Source: Archangium gephyra (lineage in GTDB: Bacteria; Myxococcota; Myxococcia; Myxococcales; Myxococcaceae). Taken from it: a stretch of DNA of 64,000 nucleotides. Positions 35,833 to 44,139 of the stretch are shown one piece after another. The translations under genes were made by a program, and so were the position numbers. Positions within the stretch are counted from its first letter, which is position 1, and each line of letters begins with the position of its first letter. The notes under the pieces are model-generated. The model was not told the DNA's origin, made no database searches, and saw nothing but the letters and a program-made list of their open reading frames with translations. The stretch spans positions 6,348,501-6,412,500 of the forward strand of contig NZ_CP011509.1 of assembly GCF_001027285.1 (NCBI RefSeq). Reading direction: 5' to 3'.

Positions 35833-37938
35833 GTGTCTCTCTCCCCATCCAGGTTCCTCGTGAAACGTGCCGCGTTGTTTCCCCTGCTGGCCGCGCTCGG
35901 CTGCGCGTCCGGCCCGTCCCATGTCCAGGCGGGTGCTCCGCCCGCGGAGGCCCGTCCCATGAAGCACACCGCTGATCTCCCGGTCCTCAAGGCCGAGCTC
36001 GTCTCCCGTCATGGCCAGGCGCAGCGGGCCCGCATCGAGCGGGGCGTGGACCAGGTGGCCGCGCTGTGGCGCGACGAGGACGGGGACCTGGCCGCCTTCG
36101 TGCGCGAGCACTTCATCCCCGACGAGACGCAGCTCGACGCCACCCTGGCCCGGCTGGAGACGGCCCTCGAGCAGGTCGACGGCCACATGAATGAGATCCA
36201 CCGGGAGCTGCGGCGTCCCACGGACCTGGACCTCGGGCCGCTGCTGCCGGTGGACTCGCTGCTGGCCGCGTATGACCCGGCCGCGCACGTCACCGAGGAT
36301 CTCTTCCGGGCGAAGCCAGGCTTCGTGGCGCTGCTCAACTTTCCGCTCACCACGCTGGCCGAGCGGATGGAGAAGGGCCCCGGCTACACGCGCCGCCAGT
36401 GGGCCGAGGATCGGCTCACCGGCCGCTTCAGCCGCCGCGTGCCCGCCGAGGTGCGGCAGGCCTCCGCGCGCGCGGGTGCGGACGCGGACCTCTACGTTGC
36501 CGAGTACAACGTCTGGATGCACCACCTGCTGGACGAGCAGGGGCGCCGGCTCTTCCCCTCGGGGATGCGGTTGATCAGCCACTGGAACCTGCGTGACGAG
36601 CTGAAGTCCCGCTACGCGGATCCCGAGGGCGTGGCGAAGCAGCGGATGATCGTCAAGGTGATGGAGCGCATCGTCTCGCAGAGCATCCCCGCGGCGGTCA
36701 TCGACAACCCGCGGGTGGACTGGAATCCGTTCACCAACGAGGTGAAGGAGGCGCCGGCCAGCGAGGTGGAGAAGGACGCGCCCCAGCGCCCGGTGGTGTT
36801 GGACGGCAAGCGCGAGGAGGACGTGCGCTACGTGAGGCTGCTGGCACAGTTCCACGCGGCGCGGATGGAGGATCCGTACTCGCCGGTGGCGCCCACGGCC
36901 ATTGCCCGCAGCTTCGAGCTGGGGCGCGAGCTGCCCGAGGCCCGGGTGAAGGCGCTGCTGGAGCAGGTGCTGACGTCACCGCTGGTGCCCCGGGTGGCCA
37001 AGGAGATCGAGTCCCGTCTGGGCCGGAAGCTGGAGCCGCAGGACCTCTGGTATGCCGGCTTCAAGCCGAGCGGGAAGCTGTCCGAGGAGGAGCTGAACAC
37101 GCTGACGCGCCAGCGCTACCCGACGGCGGAGGCCTTCGCGAAGGATCTGCCGCGCATCCTCCAGGGGCTGGGCTTCTCGAAGGAGAAGGCGGCCTTCCTG
37201 TCGGCGCACATCCGGGTGGATGCCTCGCGCGGGGCGGGACACGCGATGCAGGCGATGCGGCGCGGGGACTTCCCCCGGCTGCGCACGCGGGTGGGTCCCC
37301 AGGGCATGGACTACAAGGGCTACAACATCGCCGTGCACGAGCTGGGGCACAACGTGGAGCAGGTGTTCTCGCTCTACTCGGTGGACCACACGCTGCTGGC
37401 GGGGATACCGAACAGCGCCTTCACCGAGGCGCTGGCCTTCGTCTTCCAGGCGAGGGACCTGGAGCTGCTGGGACAGGCGAAGCCGGACGCGGCCAGCGAG
37501 CGCGAGCGGGTGCTCAACGACTTCTGGCAGACGTGGGAGATCGCCGGGGTGGCGCTGGTGGATGTCGCCGTGTGGCACTGGCTGTACGCGCACCCGGACG
37601 CCACGCCCTCGCAGCTGCGCGAGGCGGTGGTGCGCATCTCCCAGGAGACGTGGGACCGGTACTACGCGCCGGTGCTGGGAGGGCAGGGGACGCCGCTGCT
37701 CGGCATCTACAGCCACATGATCTCCTATCCCCTGTACCTGGCGGACTACCCGCTGGGACACCTGATCTCCTTCCAGATGGAGGAGCACCTGAAGAAGGCA
37801 GGCAACCTGGGGGCGGAGTTCGAGCGGATGGCGAGCCAGGGCGCGCTGACACCGGACGTGTGGATGACGAACGCCACGGGGGCCCCGGTGAGCGCCGAGC
37901 CGCTGTTGAGGGCCACCGAGGCCTCGCTCGCCCGTTGA
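35833..37938 (+). CDS. gluzincin-type metallopeptidase-like lipoprotein of unknown family
   Basis: This 701-aa protein starts at GTG 35833, with GGAG 7 bases upstream. It has a lipoprotein signal (LFPLLAALGC, Cys about residue 24). The body is largely helical. Near the C-terminus is VHELGHNVEQVFSLYSV, a zinc motif with H502-E503-x-x-H506, and E532 in NSAFTEALAFVF at the usual gluzincin spacing. The overall form resembles M2/M3 helical peptidases, but it is too diverged for me to place. It lies two genes after an M2 peptidase. Activity is inferred from the motif only. Confidence 0.8.
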   Translation: MSLSPSRFLVKRAALFPLLAALGCASGPSHVQAGAPPAEARPMKHTADLPVLKAELVSRHGQAQRARIERGVDQVAALWRDEDGDLAAFVREHFIPDETQLDATLARLETALEQVDGHMNEIHRELRRPTDLDLGPLLPVDSLLAAYDPAAHVTEDLFRAKPGFVALLNFPLTTLAERMEKGPGYTRRQWAEDRLTGRFSRRVPAEVRQASARAGADADLYVAEYNVWMHHLLDEQGRRLFPSGMRLISHWNLRDELKSRYADPEGVAKQRMIVKVMERIVSQSIPAAVIDNPRVDWNPFTNEVKEAPASEVEKDAPQRPVVLDGKREEDVRYVRLLAQFHAARMEDPYSPVAPTAIARSFELGRELPEARVKALLEQVLTSPLVPRVAKEIESRLGRKLEPQDLWYAGFKPSGKLSEEELNTLTRQRYPTAEAFAKDLPRILQGLGFSKEKAAFLSAHIRVDASRGAGHAMQAMRRGDFPRLRTRVGPQGMDYKGYNIAVHELGHNVEQVFSLYSVDHTLLAGIPNSAFTEALAFVFQARDLELLGQAKPDAASERERVLNDFWQTWEIAGVALVDVAVWHWLYAHPDATPSQLREAVVRISQETWDRYYAPVLGGQGTPLLGIYSHMISYPLYLADYPLGHLISFQMEEHLKKAGNLGAEFERMASQGALTPDVWMTNATGAPVSAEPLLRATEASLAR

Positions 37939-38027
37939 TGGTCCCGGGCTCGGTCCCAGGTGTTCAGTTCCATCCAGATGTTGTATGGGTTCTCGCGTCA
38001 TCGGGCCCGGAGTGAACACATGGGCCC

Positions 38028-38813
38028 TTGCTTGCGAGAAAGCTCTTGACCACTGCTGCTGAACTGAACGCCCTGACGGCAGGTGTAGATCCGCGAGCCT
38101 TTGATCCCTTCTCCTGGTTCAACATCATCGGGGAGATTGGCTGCGTCTTCTGGATCATCGCCTATGTCTTCGCCATCCGGCAGGGCTTCAGGGACCGGGC
38201 CTATGGGCTCCCCCTTGTCGCCATCTGCCTGAACTTCGCCTGGGAGTTCCTGGCGTCGTGGGTCATCCCGAATCCCGTGCCGCTGTGGCATGCGTTCGAT
38301 CGCATCTGGTTCTTCGTGGATGTGCTCATCGTCTACCAGCTGCTGCGCTACGGGGCCTCGCTGCAGCGCATCCCCGAGGTGCGCCGCTACTTCTACCCGA
38401 TCGTGGCGGTCACCACGGTGATGGGGGGCATCGGGCTCTACACCTTCTATCTCCAGTACCGGGACATCCTCGCGCTGGTGGGCGCGTTCATGGTGAACCT
38501 CATCATGAGCGTGTCGTTCATCTTCTTCTTCTTCGAGCGCCGCCATCAGGGAGGGCGTGGGCTGTCGGTGCCGGCGGCGTGGTGCAAGCTGTTGGGGACG
38601 CTCGGCACGTCCATCGAGTGCCACTACGTCATCGGCCTGGCCGAGCCCTGGCTGCCCAGCCTCTCCTTCCTGCACTTCGTCTGCGCGTCCATCTTCCTGG
38701 TGGATCTCCTCTACGCCGTGATGGTGACGAGGTGGGCCGCGCAGGCCGCACGGGGTGGACAGACGCCGCTCGAGGAGCAGGAGGAGCGGGTGCCGATGCT
38801 CGAGGCCGCCTGA
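38028..38813 (+). CDS. transmembrane terpene cyclase-like protein (Pyr4/PaxB type)
   Basis: This protein is up to 261 aa with about seven transmembrane helices. The early motif RQGFRDRAYGLPLVAICLNF, followed by AWEF, lines up with the R-T-Y-G...N-x-A-W-E block of fungal Pyr4/PaxB cyclases as I remember them. It places the conserved Glu at residue 73. A second conserved acidic residue, D226 in SIFLVDLLYAVM, matches the C-terminal catalytic Asp. Fungal relatives cyclise prenyl chains of meroterpenoids. It is the first gene of a five-gene operon that also encodes a prenyl diphosphate synthase, which supports the role. The start is uncertain: TTG 38028 or TTG 38046, neither with a strong ribosome-binding site. 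Confidence 0.8.
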   Translation: MLARKLLTTAAELNALTAGVDPRAFDPFSWFNIIGEIGCVFWIIAYVFAIRQGFRDRAYGLPLVAICLNFAWEFLASWVIPNPVPLWHAFDRIWFFVDVLIVYQLLRYGASLQRIPEVRRYFYPIVAVTTVMGGIGLYTFYLQYRDILALVGAFMVNLIMSVSFIFFFFERRHQGGRGLSVPAAWCKLLGTLGTSIECHYVIGLAEPWLPSLSFLHFVCASIFLVDLLYAVMVTRWAAQAARGGQTPLEEQEERVPMLEAA

Positions 38814-38817
38814 GTCC

Positions 38818-39672
38818 ATGGCCGCGAACGTGCCGCTGAGGGGACGGGTGTGTCTGGTGACCGGGGGGGCGTCCGGCATCGGCTGGGCGCTGGTGAAGGC
38901 CCTGGCGCGCGAGGGCGCCCGCGTCCATGCGTGTGATGTGTCCGCGGAGAACCTCCCGCGGGTGGAGGCGGAGGCGCGCGGCGAGGGCCTCACCGTGCAC
39001 CTGGCCCGCTGTGATGTCTCGGACCGGCAGGCCACGGAGCGCTGGGTGGCGGACGTGGTGGCGCGCGAGGGGCGGGTGGACGTGCTCGTGAACAACGCCG
39101 CCTTCATCCGCTGGGAGTCCGTGGAGGCCATGCCGGTGGAGGACGCCGAGCGCACCATGCGGGTGGGTTATGACGGCATGGTGTACGCGACGCGCGCGGT
39201 GCTCCCGCACATGCGCGCGGCCGGCAGCGGGCACATCGTCAACCTCGGCTCGCTGGTGGGGCGCGTCTTCGTGAAGGGGCCCTCGGCGGCCTATGCTGCG
39301 GTGAAGGCCGCCATCGACGCCTATACGCAGGTGCTGCAGATCGAGCTGGAGGACTCGCCCCTGCGCGTCACGCTCGTGAGGCTGTCCGCGGTGGCGGGCA
39401 CCCAGTTCTTCGGGCGCCATGTGGACTCCGCGCGCATGCCGCGCATCGCGGACCTGGTGCCCCCGTTGGCGCCCGAGGTGGTGGCGAAGGCCCTCGTGCG
39501 GGCGCTCCAGCGTGGCGAGCGCAACGTGGACCTGCCGCGCTTCCTGCCCGCCGTGTACCTGCTCTTCGCGCTCGCCCCGGGCCTGACGCGTTGGTTCGCC
39601 ACGGTGGGGGGGGCGGGGCGCCGGGACTATTCGCTGCCGCGCGGCGATGTCCGCACCGGAGATCCTTCATGA
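38818..39672 (+). CDS. SDR-family oxidoreductase in the terpene operon
   Basis: This 284-aa NAD(P)-dependent dehydrogenase/reductase starts at ATG 38818, four bases after the cyclase stop. It has the cofactor motif TGGASGIG, NNAAFIRWES (NNAG variant), the catalytic Ser in HIVNLGSLVGRV, and YAAVK. The C-terminal extension (residues about 235-284) has a hydrophobic stretch LPAVYLLFALAPGLTRWF, which suggests membrane association, as in retinol-dehydrogenase-like SDRs. It could oxidise a prenyl alcohol or a cyclised product. Its stop overlaps the next start (ATGA), so it is translationally coupled. Confidence 0.9.
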   Translation: MAANVPLRGRVCLVTGGASGIGWALVKALAREGARVHACDVSAENLPRVEAEARGEGLTVHLARCDVSDRQATERWVADVVAREGRVDVLVNNAAFIRWESVEAMPVEDAERTMRVGYDGMVYATRAVLPHMRAAGSGHIVNLGSLVGRVFVKGPSAAYAAVKAAIDAYTQVLQIELEDSPLRVTLVRLSAVAGTQFFGRHVDSARMPRIADLVPPLAPEVVAKALVRALQRGERNVDLPRFLPAVYLLFALAPGLTRWFATVGGAGRRDYSLPRGDVRTGDPS

Positions 39673-40298
39673 CGCAGCAGTCTGGACTGGCCGAGGTTCC
39701 CTTTCCGCCCGCCCCCTGGCGGATGAGCGGGGAGTGCTGGGTGGGGCTGCTGAAAGCGGACCGGGACGTTCCCTGTCCGGCGCCCTGGAAGCCGCTGCTT
39801 TCCTCTCGCCTGGCCATGGTGGTGCTGATGCGCTACCGCGAGGGCACGCTCCAGTATGACGAGCTGATGGTGGGCCCGCTGGTGCGGCACGGCCTGCACC
39901 TGGGCCTGTGGGTCTCCCATATCTGGGTGACCAGCGAGGCGTCGCTCTGGGGCGGCCGCCGCATGTGGAGCCTCCCGAAGGAGCTGGCCACCTTCACCTG
40001 GGAGGAGGGACGCGTGCGGGTGGCGGACGCCTCGGGTCCCATCGCCACGTTCGGAGTGGAGCGGCGCTCGGGTTTCGGGCCCTCGCTCCCGGTGCCCATG
40101 CCGGGCATCGGAGGCGCTCCGGGCGGGTGGACCACCTTCGTCGGGCGGATGAGCGGGCGGCTCGCGCCGGGAGGCCTCCGGGTGGAGGAGTGGTCGGAGC
40201 GCTTCCCGTTCCGCCTCCAGGGCCCGGCCTCGTTCAGCGTCAGGGCCCATCCCATGTCCCTCACCGTGCCCGCGCCCACTGTCGTGACCGCGTTCTGA
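39669..40298 (+). CDS. acetoacetate decarboxylase-fold protein in the terpene operon
   Basis: This 209-aa protein overlaps the SDR stop by ATGA. It has the acetoacetate-decarboxylase-like pattern LVVLMRYREG, VSHIWVTSEASLWGGRRMW and SLPKELATFTWEEG. The Lys in LPKELA is at the position of the Schiff-base Lys in the family consensus (G-x-E-x-W-x-x-P-K-x-x-A). The C-terminal third is shorter than in true acetoacetate decarboxylase. Members of this fold do decarboxylation, aldol and dehydration chemistry, so the reaction here is open. Conservation of the Lys suggests catalysis rather than a scaffold. Confidence 0.78.
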   Translation: MTQQSGLAEVPFPPAPWRMSGECWVGLLKADRDVPCPAPWKPLLSSRLAMVVLMRYREGTLQYDELMVGPLVRHGLHLGLWVSHIWVTSEASLWGGRRMWSLPKELATFTWEEGRVRVADASGPIATFGVERRSGFGPSLPVPMPGIGGAPGGWTTFVGRMSGRLAPGGLRVEEWSERFPFRLQGPASFSVRAHPMSLTVPAPTVVTAF

Positions 40299-40314
40299 AG
40301 GAGAAAGAGCCTTG

Positions 40315-41337
40315 ATGTACGACTTCGATCTGAGCGCCCTGCGTGACGCCATGCGTGCCCCGTTTCCCAGCATCGCGCCCCAGCTCGAGCCCTTCTACGC
40401 CATGCTCGAGTACCACCTGGGCTGGCGGGACGAGCGGCTCCAGCCCCAGTTCGGGGCGGCGGGCAAGCTCGTCCGGCCTCGGCTGTGCACGCTCGCCTGT
40501 CTCGCGGTGGGCGGGCAGGCCGAGCAGGTGCGTCCGCTGGCGGCCGCCCTCCAGCTGCTGCACGAGATGACGCTCGTGCACGACGACATCCAGGATCGCA
40601 GCGAGCAGCGCCGCGGCCGCTCCACCGTGTGGCGCCGTTGGGGCGATGCCCAGGCCATCAACGTGGGCGATGCGCTCCTCATCCTCGGGCAGATGGCGCT
40701 CGAGCGTCTGATGGCCGCCGGTTATCCGCCGAAGCTGGTGCTGGACATCATCCGCGCCATCAACCAGACGGCGCTCGCCATCTGCGAGGGGCAGTACCTG
40801 GATCTCGCCTTCGAGGAGCGGTTGGAGCTCACCGAGGCGGACTACCTCGCCATGGTGGAGCGCAAGACGGCGCGTCTGCTGGGCATCTCGCTGCGCACGG
40901 GGGCGCTGGCCGGTGGTGGCTCCGCCGAGGCGGCCAGCAGCCTGGAGGAGTATGGGATCGCGCTCGGCCTGGCCTATCAGGCCCAGGATGACGTGCTCGG
41001 CATCTGGGGGGATCCCTCGGTGACGGGCAAGCCCGTGGCGGATGACCTGTACCGCCGCAAGAAGAGCCTGCCCGTCGTCCACGCGCTGTCCCACGCGGTG
41101 CCAGAGGATCGCGAGCGCTTGCGGACGCTGCTCACCACCCCCGAGCCGGCCGACGCGCAGGTGCAGGAGATGCTGGACATCCTCGCGCGTGCCGGCTCGC
41201 GAGCCGCCACCGAGCAGACGGTGGCCCGCTACTCCCGGCTCGCCTGCGACGCGCTGGCGAAGGTGCCCCAGTGCCCGCCCGCGGTGCGCGAGGAGCTACA
41301 GACATTGGTGATGGCGCTCGAGTTGCGGACGTCGTAA
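40315..41337 (+). CDS. polyprenyl diphosphate synthase (GPP/FPP/GGPP synthase family)
   Basis: This 340-aa enzyme condenses isopentenyl diphosphate with allylic diphosphates. ATG 40315 follows AAGGAG. The first Asp-rich motif is HDDIQD, and the usual R-R-G-x-x-T-x-W reads RRGRSTVWRRWG. The second motif is YQAQDDVLGIWGD, with K-x-x-D-D-L nearby (KPVADDL). The residues at positions -4 and -5 before the first motif are Thr and Met rather than aromatic, which argues against a strict FPP synthase and is compatible with GGPP or longer. Product length is inference. It lies 16 bases after the decarboxylase-like gene and presumably feeds the membrane cyclase. Confidence 0.93.
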   Translation: MYDFDLSALRDAMRAPFPSIAPQLEPFYAMLEYHLGWRDERLQPQFGAAGKLVRPRLCTLACLAVGGQAEQVRPLAAALQLLHEMTLVHDDIQDRSEQRRGRSTVWRRWGDAQAINVGDALLILGQMALERLMAAGYPPKLVLDIIRAINQTALAICEGQYLDLAFEERLELTEADYLAMVERKTARLLGISLRTGALAGGGSAEAASSLEEYGIALGLAYQAQDDVLGIWGDPSVTGKPVADDLYRRKKSLPVVHALSHAVPEDRERLRTLLTTPEPADAQVQEMLDILARAGSRAATEQTVARYSRLACDALAKVPQCPPAVREELQTLVMALELRTS

Positions 41338-41353
41338 GCGCGAGGGAATGTCG

Positions 41354-41986
41354 ATGGAGACCCACTCCGTGGAAGTGACGCCCCCGCTGGCCCGGCCGGG
41401 CAGTGCGCTGGACCGGCTCTGCCGCGTCACCTCGTACGTGCTGCACCCGGTGTTGATGATGCTGGCCACCTCGCTGCTGCTCTCCCTGCACGCGCACGGC
41501 GACGTGCCGCAGGCCCTGGGCGAGGCGAGCCTGCTGCTGCTCGGGCTGCTGCCAGGCCTGCTGTACCTCGCGGTGGGCGTGGCGCGGGGCAAGTTCAGCC
41601 ACCTGCACCTCCTCCACAAGGAGGAGCGCCACGTCGTTCTTCCGCTGGTGGTGCTGGGCCTGCTGGCGGTGTTCCTCTCCTACAGGCTGGTGGGCGCGCC
41701 CGCGCTGCTGGGGCGGGGCGTGGCCCTGGGCACGCTCGGAGGCGTGGGCGTGGTGGCCATCACCCGCTTCTGGAAGATCAGCCTCCACTCGTCCGTGGGG
41801 GCGGGCTGCGCGGCGCTCTTCGCCACCACGTCCCCCGTCACCTTCGGAGTGCTGGGAGCGCTGGCCCTGCTCTCCGGCCTGTCGCGCCTGCCCATCCGCC
41901 ACCACACGCCCGCCCAGGTGCTGGTGGGCTGGGCGTATGGGCTCGCGGTGCCGCTGCTGCTGCAATCCGTGCTGCCGCCCCTTTGA
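41354..41986 (+). CDS. PAP2-like integral membrane phosphatase
   Basis: This protein is about 210 aa with five or six transmembrane helices. ATG 41354 is preferred because GAGGG lies 7 bases upstream; an ATG at 41348 is only one base from it. The C-terminal half has RFWKISLHSSVGAG and LSRLPIRHHTPAQVLVGW, resembling the GH-type and S-R-x5-H-x3-D motifs of PAP2 phosphatases (with Q in place of the last D). Relatives dephosphorylate lipid or prenyl diphosphates. It is the last gene of the operon, 10-16 bases after the prenyl synthase, and ends before a convergent terminator. Confidence 0.72.
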   Translation: METHSVEVTPPLARPGSALDRLCRVTSYVLHPVLMMLATSLLLSLHAHGDVPQALGEASLLLLGLLPGLLYLAVGVARGKFSHLHLLHKEERHVVLPLVVLGLLAVFLSYRLVGAPALLGRGVALGTLGGVGVVAITRFWKISLHSSVGAGCAALFATTSPVTFGVLGALALLSGLSRLPIRHHTPAQVLVGWAYGLAVPLLLQSVLPPL

Positions 41987-41998
41987 GTGGTGGGGGGC

Positions 41999-42031
41999 GG
42001 GGTGGGGGACGCGTGCTCTGGCCCCCACCCC
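41999..42031. terminator. convergent terminator after the terpene operon
   Basis: A perfect 10-bp inverted repeat GGGGTGGGGG/CCCCCACCCC with a 13-base loop lies between the converging PAP2-like and FKBP genes. Confidence 0.65.
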
Positions 42032-42038
42032 AGGCTGC

Positions 42039-42725
42039 CTACTTCTTCGGCTGCGGATCCGCCCGGGGCACGTCCGCGCCCTGGCCGCCGATGCCGAGCA
42101 GCTCGATCTCGAACACCAGGGTGGCGTTGGGCGGGATGGAGGGAGGCGAGCCCTGATCGCCGTAGGCGACCTTCGCCGGGCACACCAGCTGCGACTTGCC
42201 GCCCACCTTCATCTTCTGCACGCCCTCGGTCCAGCAGGGGATGACGCCGTTGAGGGGGAACTCGGCGGGCTCGCCGCGCTTGTAGGAGCTGTCGAACTCG
42301 GTGCCGGTGATGAGGGTGCCGCGGTAGTTCACCTTCACCGTGTCCGTCGCCTTGGGGCTGGCGCCCGTGCCGGCCTTGAGTTCCTTGTAGATGATGCCCG
42401 AGGGCAGCTTCGTGGCGCCCTTCTCCTTGGCGGCCGTCTCCAGGAACTTCTGCCCGGCGCGCTCCTGCCGGCCCTTGGCGAGCGGCTGCAGATTGGGTCC
42501 GTACTTCTCCAGGTCCACCACCGGCTTGGCGCCCGTGAGCGAGTCCGTCATGCCCCTCTTGACGATCTCGATCTCCGCCGGGGTCAGATCGAACACCTTG
42601 ACGCTCCGGCCGATCGACAGGCCCAGCGCGTAGATCGTCTTCTCATCCTCGGTCTTGAGCTCCTGTGCATTCGCCTGGAGCCCGGTGAGGGCGAGCAGTA
42701 CCGCTGCCAGAATTCCAAATCGCAT
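42039..42725 (-). CDS. exported FKBP-type peptidyl-prolyl cis-trans isomerase
   Basis: This 228-aa protein has a cleavable signal peptide (MRFGILAAVLLALTGLQANA). The N-terminal helical dimerisation region (residues 22-105) is typical of FkpA/Mip (YALGLSIGRSVKVFDLTPAE). The C-terminal FKBP domain has the expected motifs: VNYRGTLITGTEFDSSY, FPLNGVIPCWTEGVQKMKVG, AYGDQGSPPSIPPNATLVFE. The usual V-I-x-G-W reads V-I-P-C-W, with Cys in place of Gly. It assists folding of periplasmic proteins. It is divergent from the PilZ gene. Confidence 0.93.
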   Translation of the reverse strand: MRFGILAAVLLALTGLQANAQELKTEDEKTIYALGLSIGRSVKVFDLTPAEIEIVKRGMTDSLTGAKPVVDLEKYGPNLQPLAKGRQERAGQKFLETAAKEKGATKLPSGIIYKELKAGTGASPKATDTVKVNYRGTLITGTEFDSSYKRGEPAEFPLNGVIPCWTEGVQKMKVGGKSQLVCPAKVAYGDQGSPPSIPPNATLVFEIELLGIGGQGADVPRADPQPKK

Positions 42726-42883
42726 GTGTCTCCGCCTTTCTCAGTGACGGCGGAACAATAGGTCCGCCCGTCTCTTCCCGCTGGCGGTTTTCTTGCCCTC
42801 CGGCCGGATGCTCCTACGCTCACGACAGGTTGCTGCGGCGCTGAAGCGTCCTGTAGCGGTCCCGGCCACCAGGAGGGCGAGAG

Positions 42884-43234
42884 ATGAGCGACAAGCGGAA
42901 GAATGCGCGGGTTCCCCTCGACATCTACCTGAACAAGTACATGGGGGGCGTGCCGTACATGGCGCGCGCCGCCGACATCAGCCAGGAGGGAGTGAGCCTG
43001 GCGCGTCTGCTCGAGCCCGAGCAGGACACCCGGCGGGTGGGGCTCCAGTTCCAGCTTCCCGGCTCGGACGAGGTCATCTACGCCGAGGGCGAGGTGGTGC
43101 GCGAGTGGGTGGAGGCGGGAGCGCACCAGGGGGCGAACCAGGACGAGCGCTCGGGCGTGCGCTTCACGCTGCTCACCCAGCGGCACCGCCGGTTGATTGA
43201 TGACTACGTGACACGCAGCGCGCAAGCGCACTGA
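42884..43234 (+). CDS. PilZ-domain protein
   Basis: This 116-aa single-domain protein has the c-di-GMP binding pattern of PilZ: an N-terminal R-x-x-x-R (KRKNARV) and ADISQEGVSLAR (D-x-S-x-x-G). These are followed by beta strands GLQFQLPGSDEVIYAEGEVV and SGVRFTLLTQRHRRLIDDYV. The layout is like the TIGR02266 myxobacterial PilZ group. A clear AGGAGGGCGAG ribosome-binding site precedes ATG 42884. It probably transmits c-di-GMP signals to a partner; no neighbour indicates the process. Confidence 0.9.
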   Translation: MSDKRKNARVPLDIYLNKYMGGVPYMARAADISQEGVSLARLLEPEQDTRRVGLQFQLPGSDEVIYAEGEVVREWVEAGAHQGANQDERSGVRFTLLTQRHRRLIDDYVTRSAQAH

Positions 43235-43335
43235 GCCGCGCCCCGTTGGCGGGCGGGCTGGCGGGCCTTCCTTGACCTGGCTTGGAGCGGGCCGGTTGAA
43301 TCCGGCGCTCCGAAACGGGAGCGGGGAGGATTCAC

Positions 43336-44130
43336 GTGAGGCGTGCACTGTGGGCGTTGGTGTTGGCGGTTCCGCTGTCGGCACTGGCGCAGGGCAACGG
43401 GGTGGATTGGCAGCGGCAGGTCCTCCGGGTGACGGGGGATGGGCCGCCGGACGTGAAGGCCTCCAATCCGTCGCAGGCGAGGTTGGGCGCGGAGCGCTCG
43501 GCGAAGGAGGACGCCTTCGCGGATCTACTGCAGCAGGCGAAGGGACTGCGCCTGCGCGCGGACAGGACCGTGGGCGAGGAGATGGCCCGCGAGGAGACCC
43601 GCCGCCAGATCGAGGACGTGCTGCGCGGCTACAAGGTCGTCCAGAAGCGCTACTTCTCCGATAGCGGCGTGCAGCTGGAGGTGGAGGTGCCGCTCGGGGC
43701 GTTGACCTCGGTGCTGGTGACTCCGGCGCCCGCTGCCACCGCCGCGCCCGCGACGACGGAGCCGGCCGCGACGAAGCCGGCGGAGACGAAGAAGGACGCT
43801 CGGGCGAAGCACACCGGGCTGGTACTGGATGCGCGCAAGCTGGGCATGACGCCGGTGCTGGCGCCCCGGGTGCTCGACGAGGCTGGCCAGTCCCTGTACG
43901 GCCTGGAGACGATGTCCGCCGAGGCCCGGAAGAGCACGGGTGTGGCGGGCTTCTTCAAGAGCCTGGAGGCGGCCCGGAAGTCGGAGCTGGTGGGCGCGAA
44001 GCCGCTGGTGCTCGAGGCGGCGCGGCTGCAGGGCTCGGATCTGCTGCTGGGGCCGGACGCGGCGAAGGCACTCGCGGGGCTGGACCCGCGCCTCCTGGCC
44101 GAGGGCCGGGTGGCGATCCTCATCAAGTAG
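43336..44130 (+). CDS. exported LPP20/FlgO-like protein
   Basis: This 264-aa protein starts at GTG 43336 (GGGAGGA upstream) with a signal peptide ending LSALAQG. Residues about 50-125 form an LPP20-like domain: ARLGAERSAKEDAFADLLQQ, EDVLRGYKVVQKRYFSDSGV, LEVEVPLGAL. A low-complexity Ala/Pro/Thr/Lys linker (about 130-160) leads to a C-terminal domain of unknown type. It lies 9 bases before a PEGA lipoprotein gene, so the two are likely co-expressed envelope proteins. Function is unknown. Confidence 0.8.
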   Translation: MRRALWALVLAVPLSALAQGNGVDWQRQVLRVTGDGPPDVKASNPSQARLGAERSAKEDAFADLLQQAKGLRLRADRTVGEEMAREETRRQIEDVLRGYKVVQKRYFSDSGVQLEVEVPLGALTSVLVTPAPAATAAPATTEPAATKPAETKKDARAKHTGLVLDARKLGMTPVLAPRVLDEAGQSLYGLETMSAEARKSTGVAGFFKSLEAARKSELVGAKPLVLEAARLQGSDLLLGPDAAKALAGLDPRLLAEGRVAILIK

Positions 44131-44139
44131 AGGCGCACG

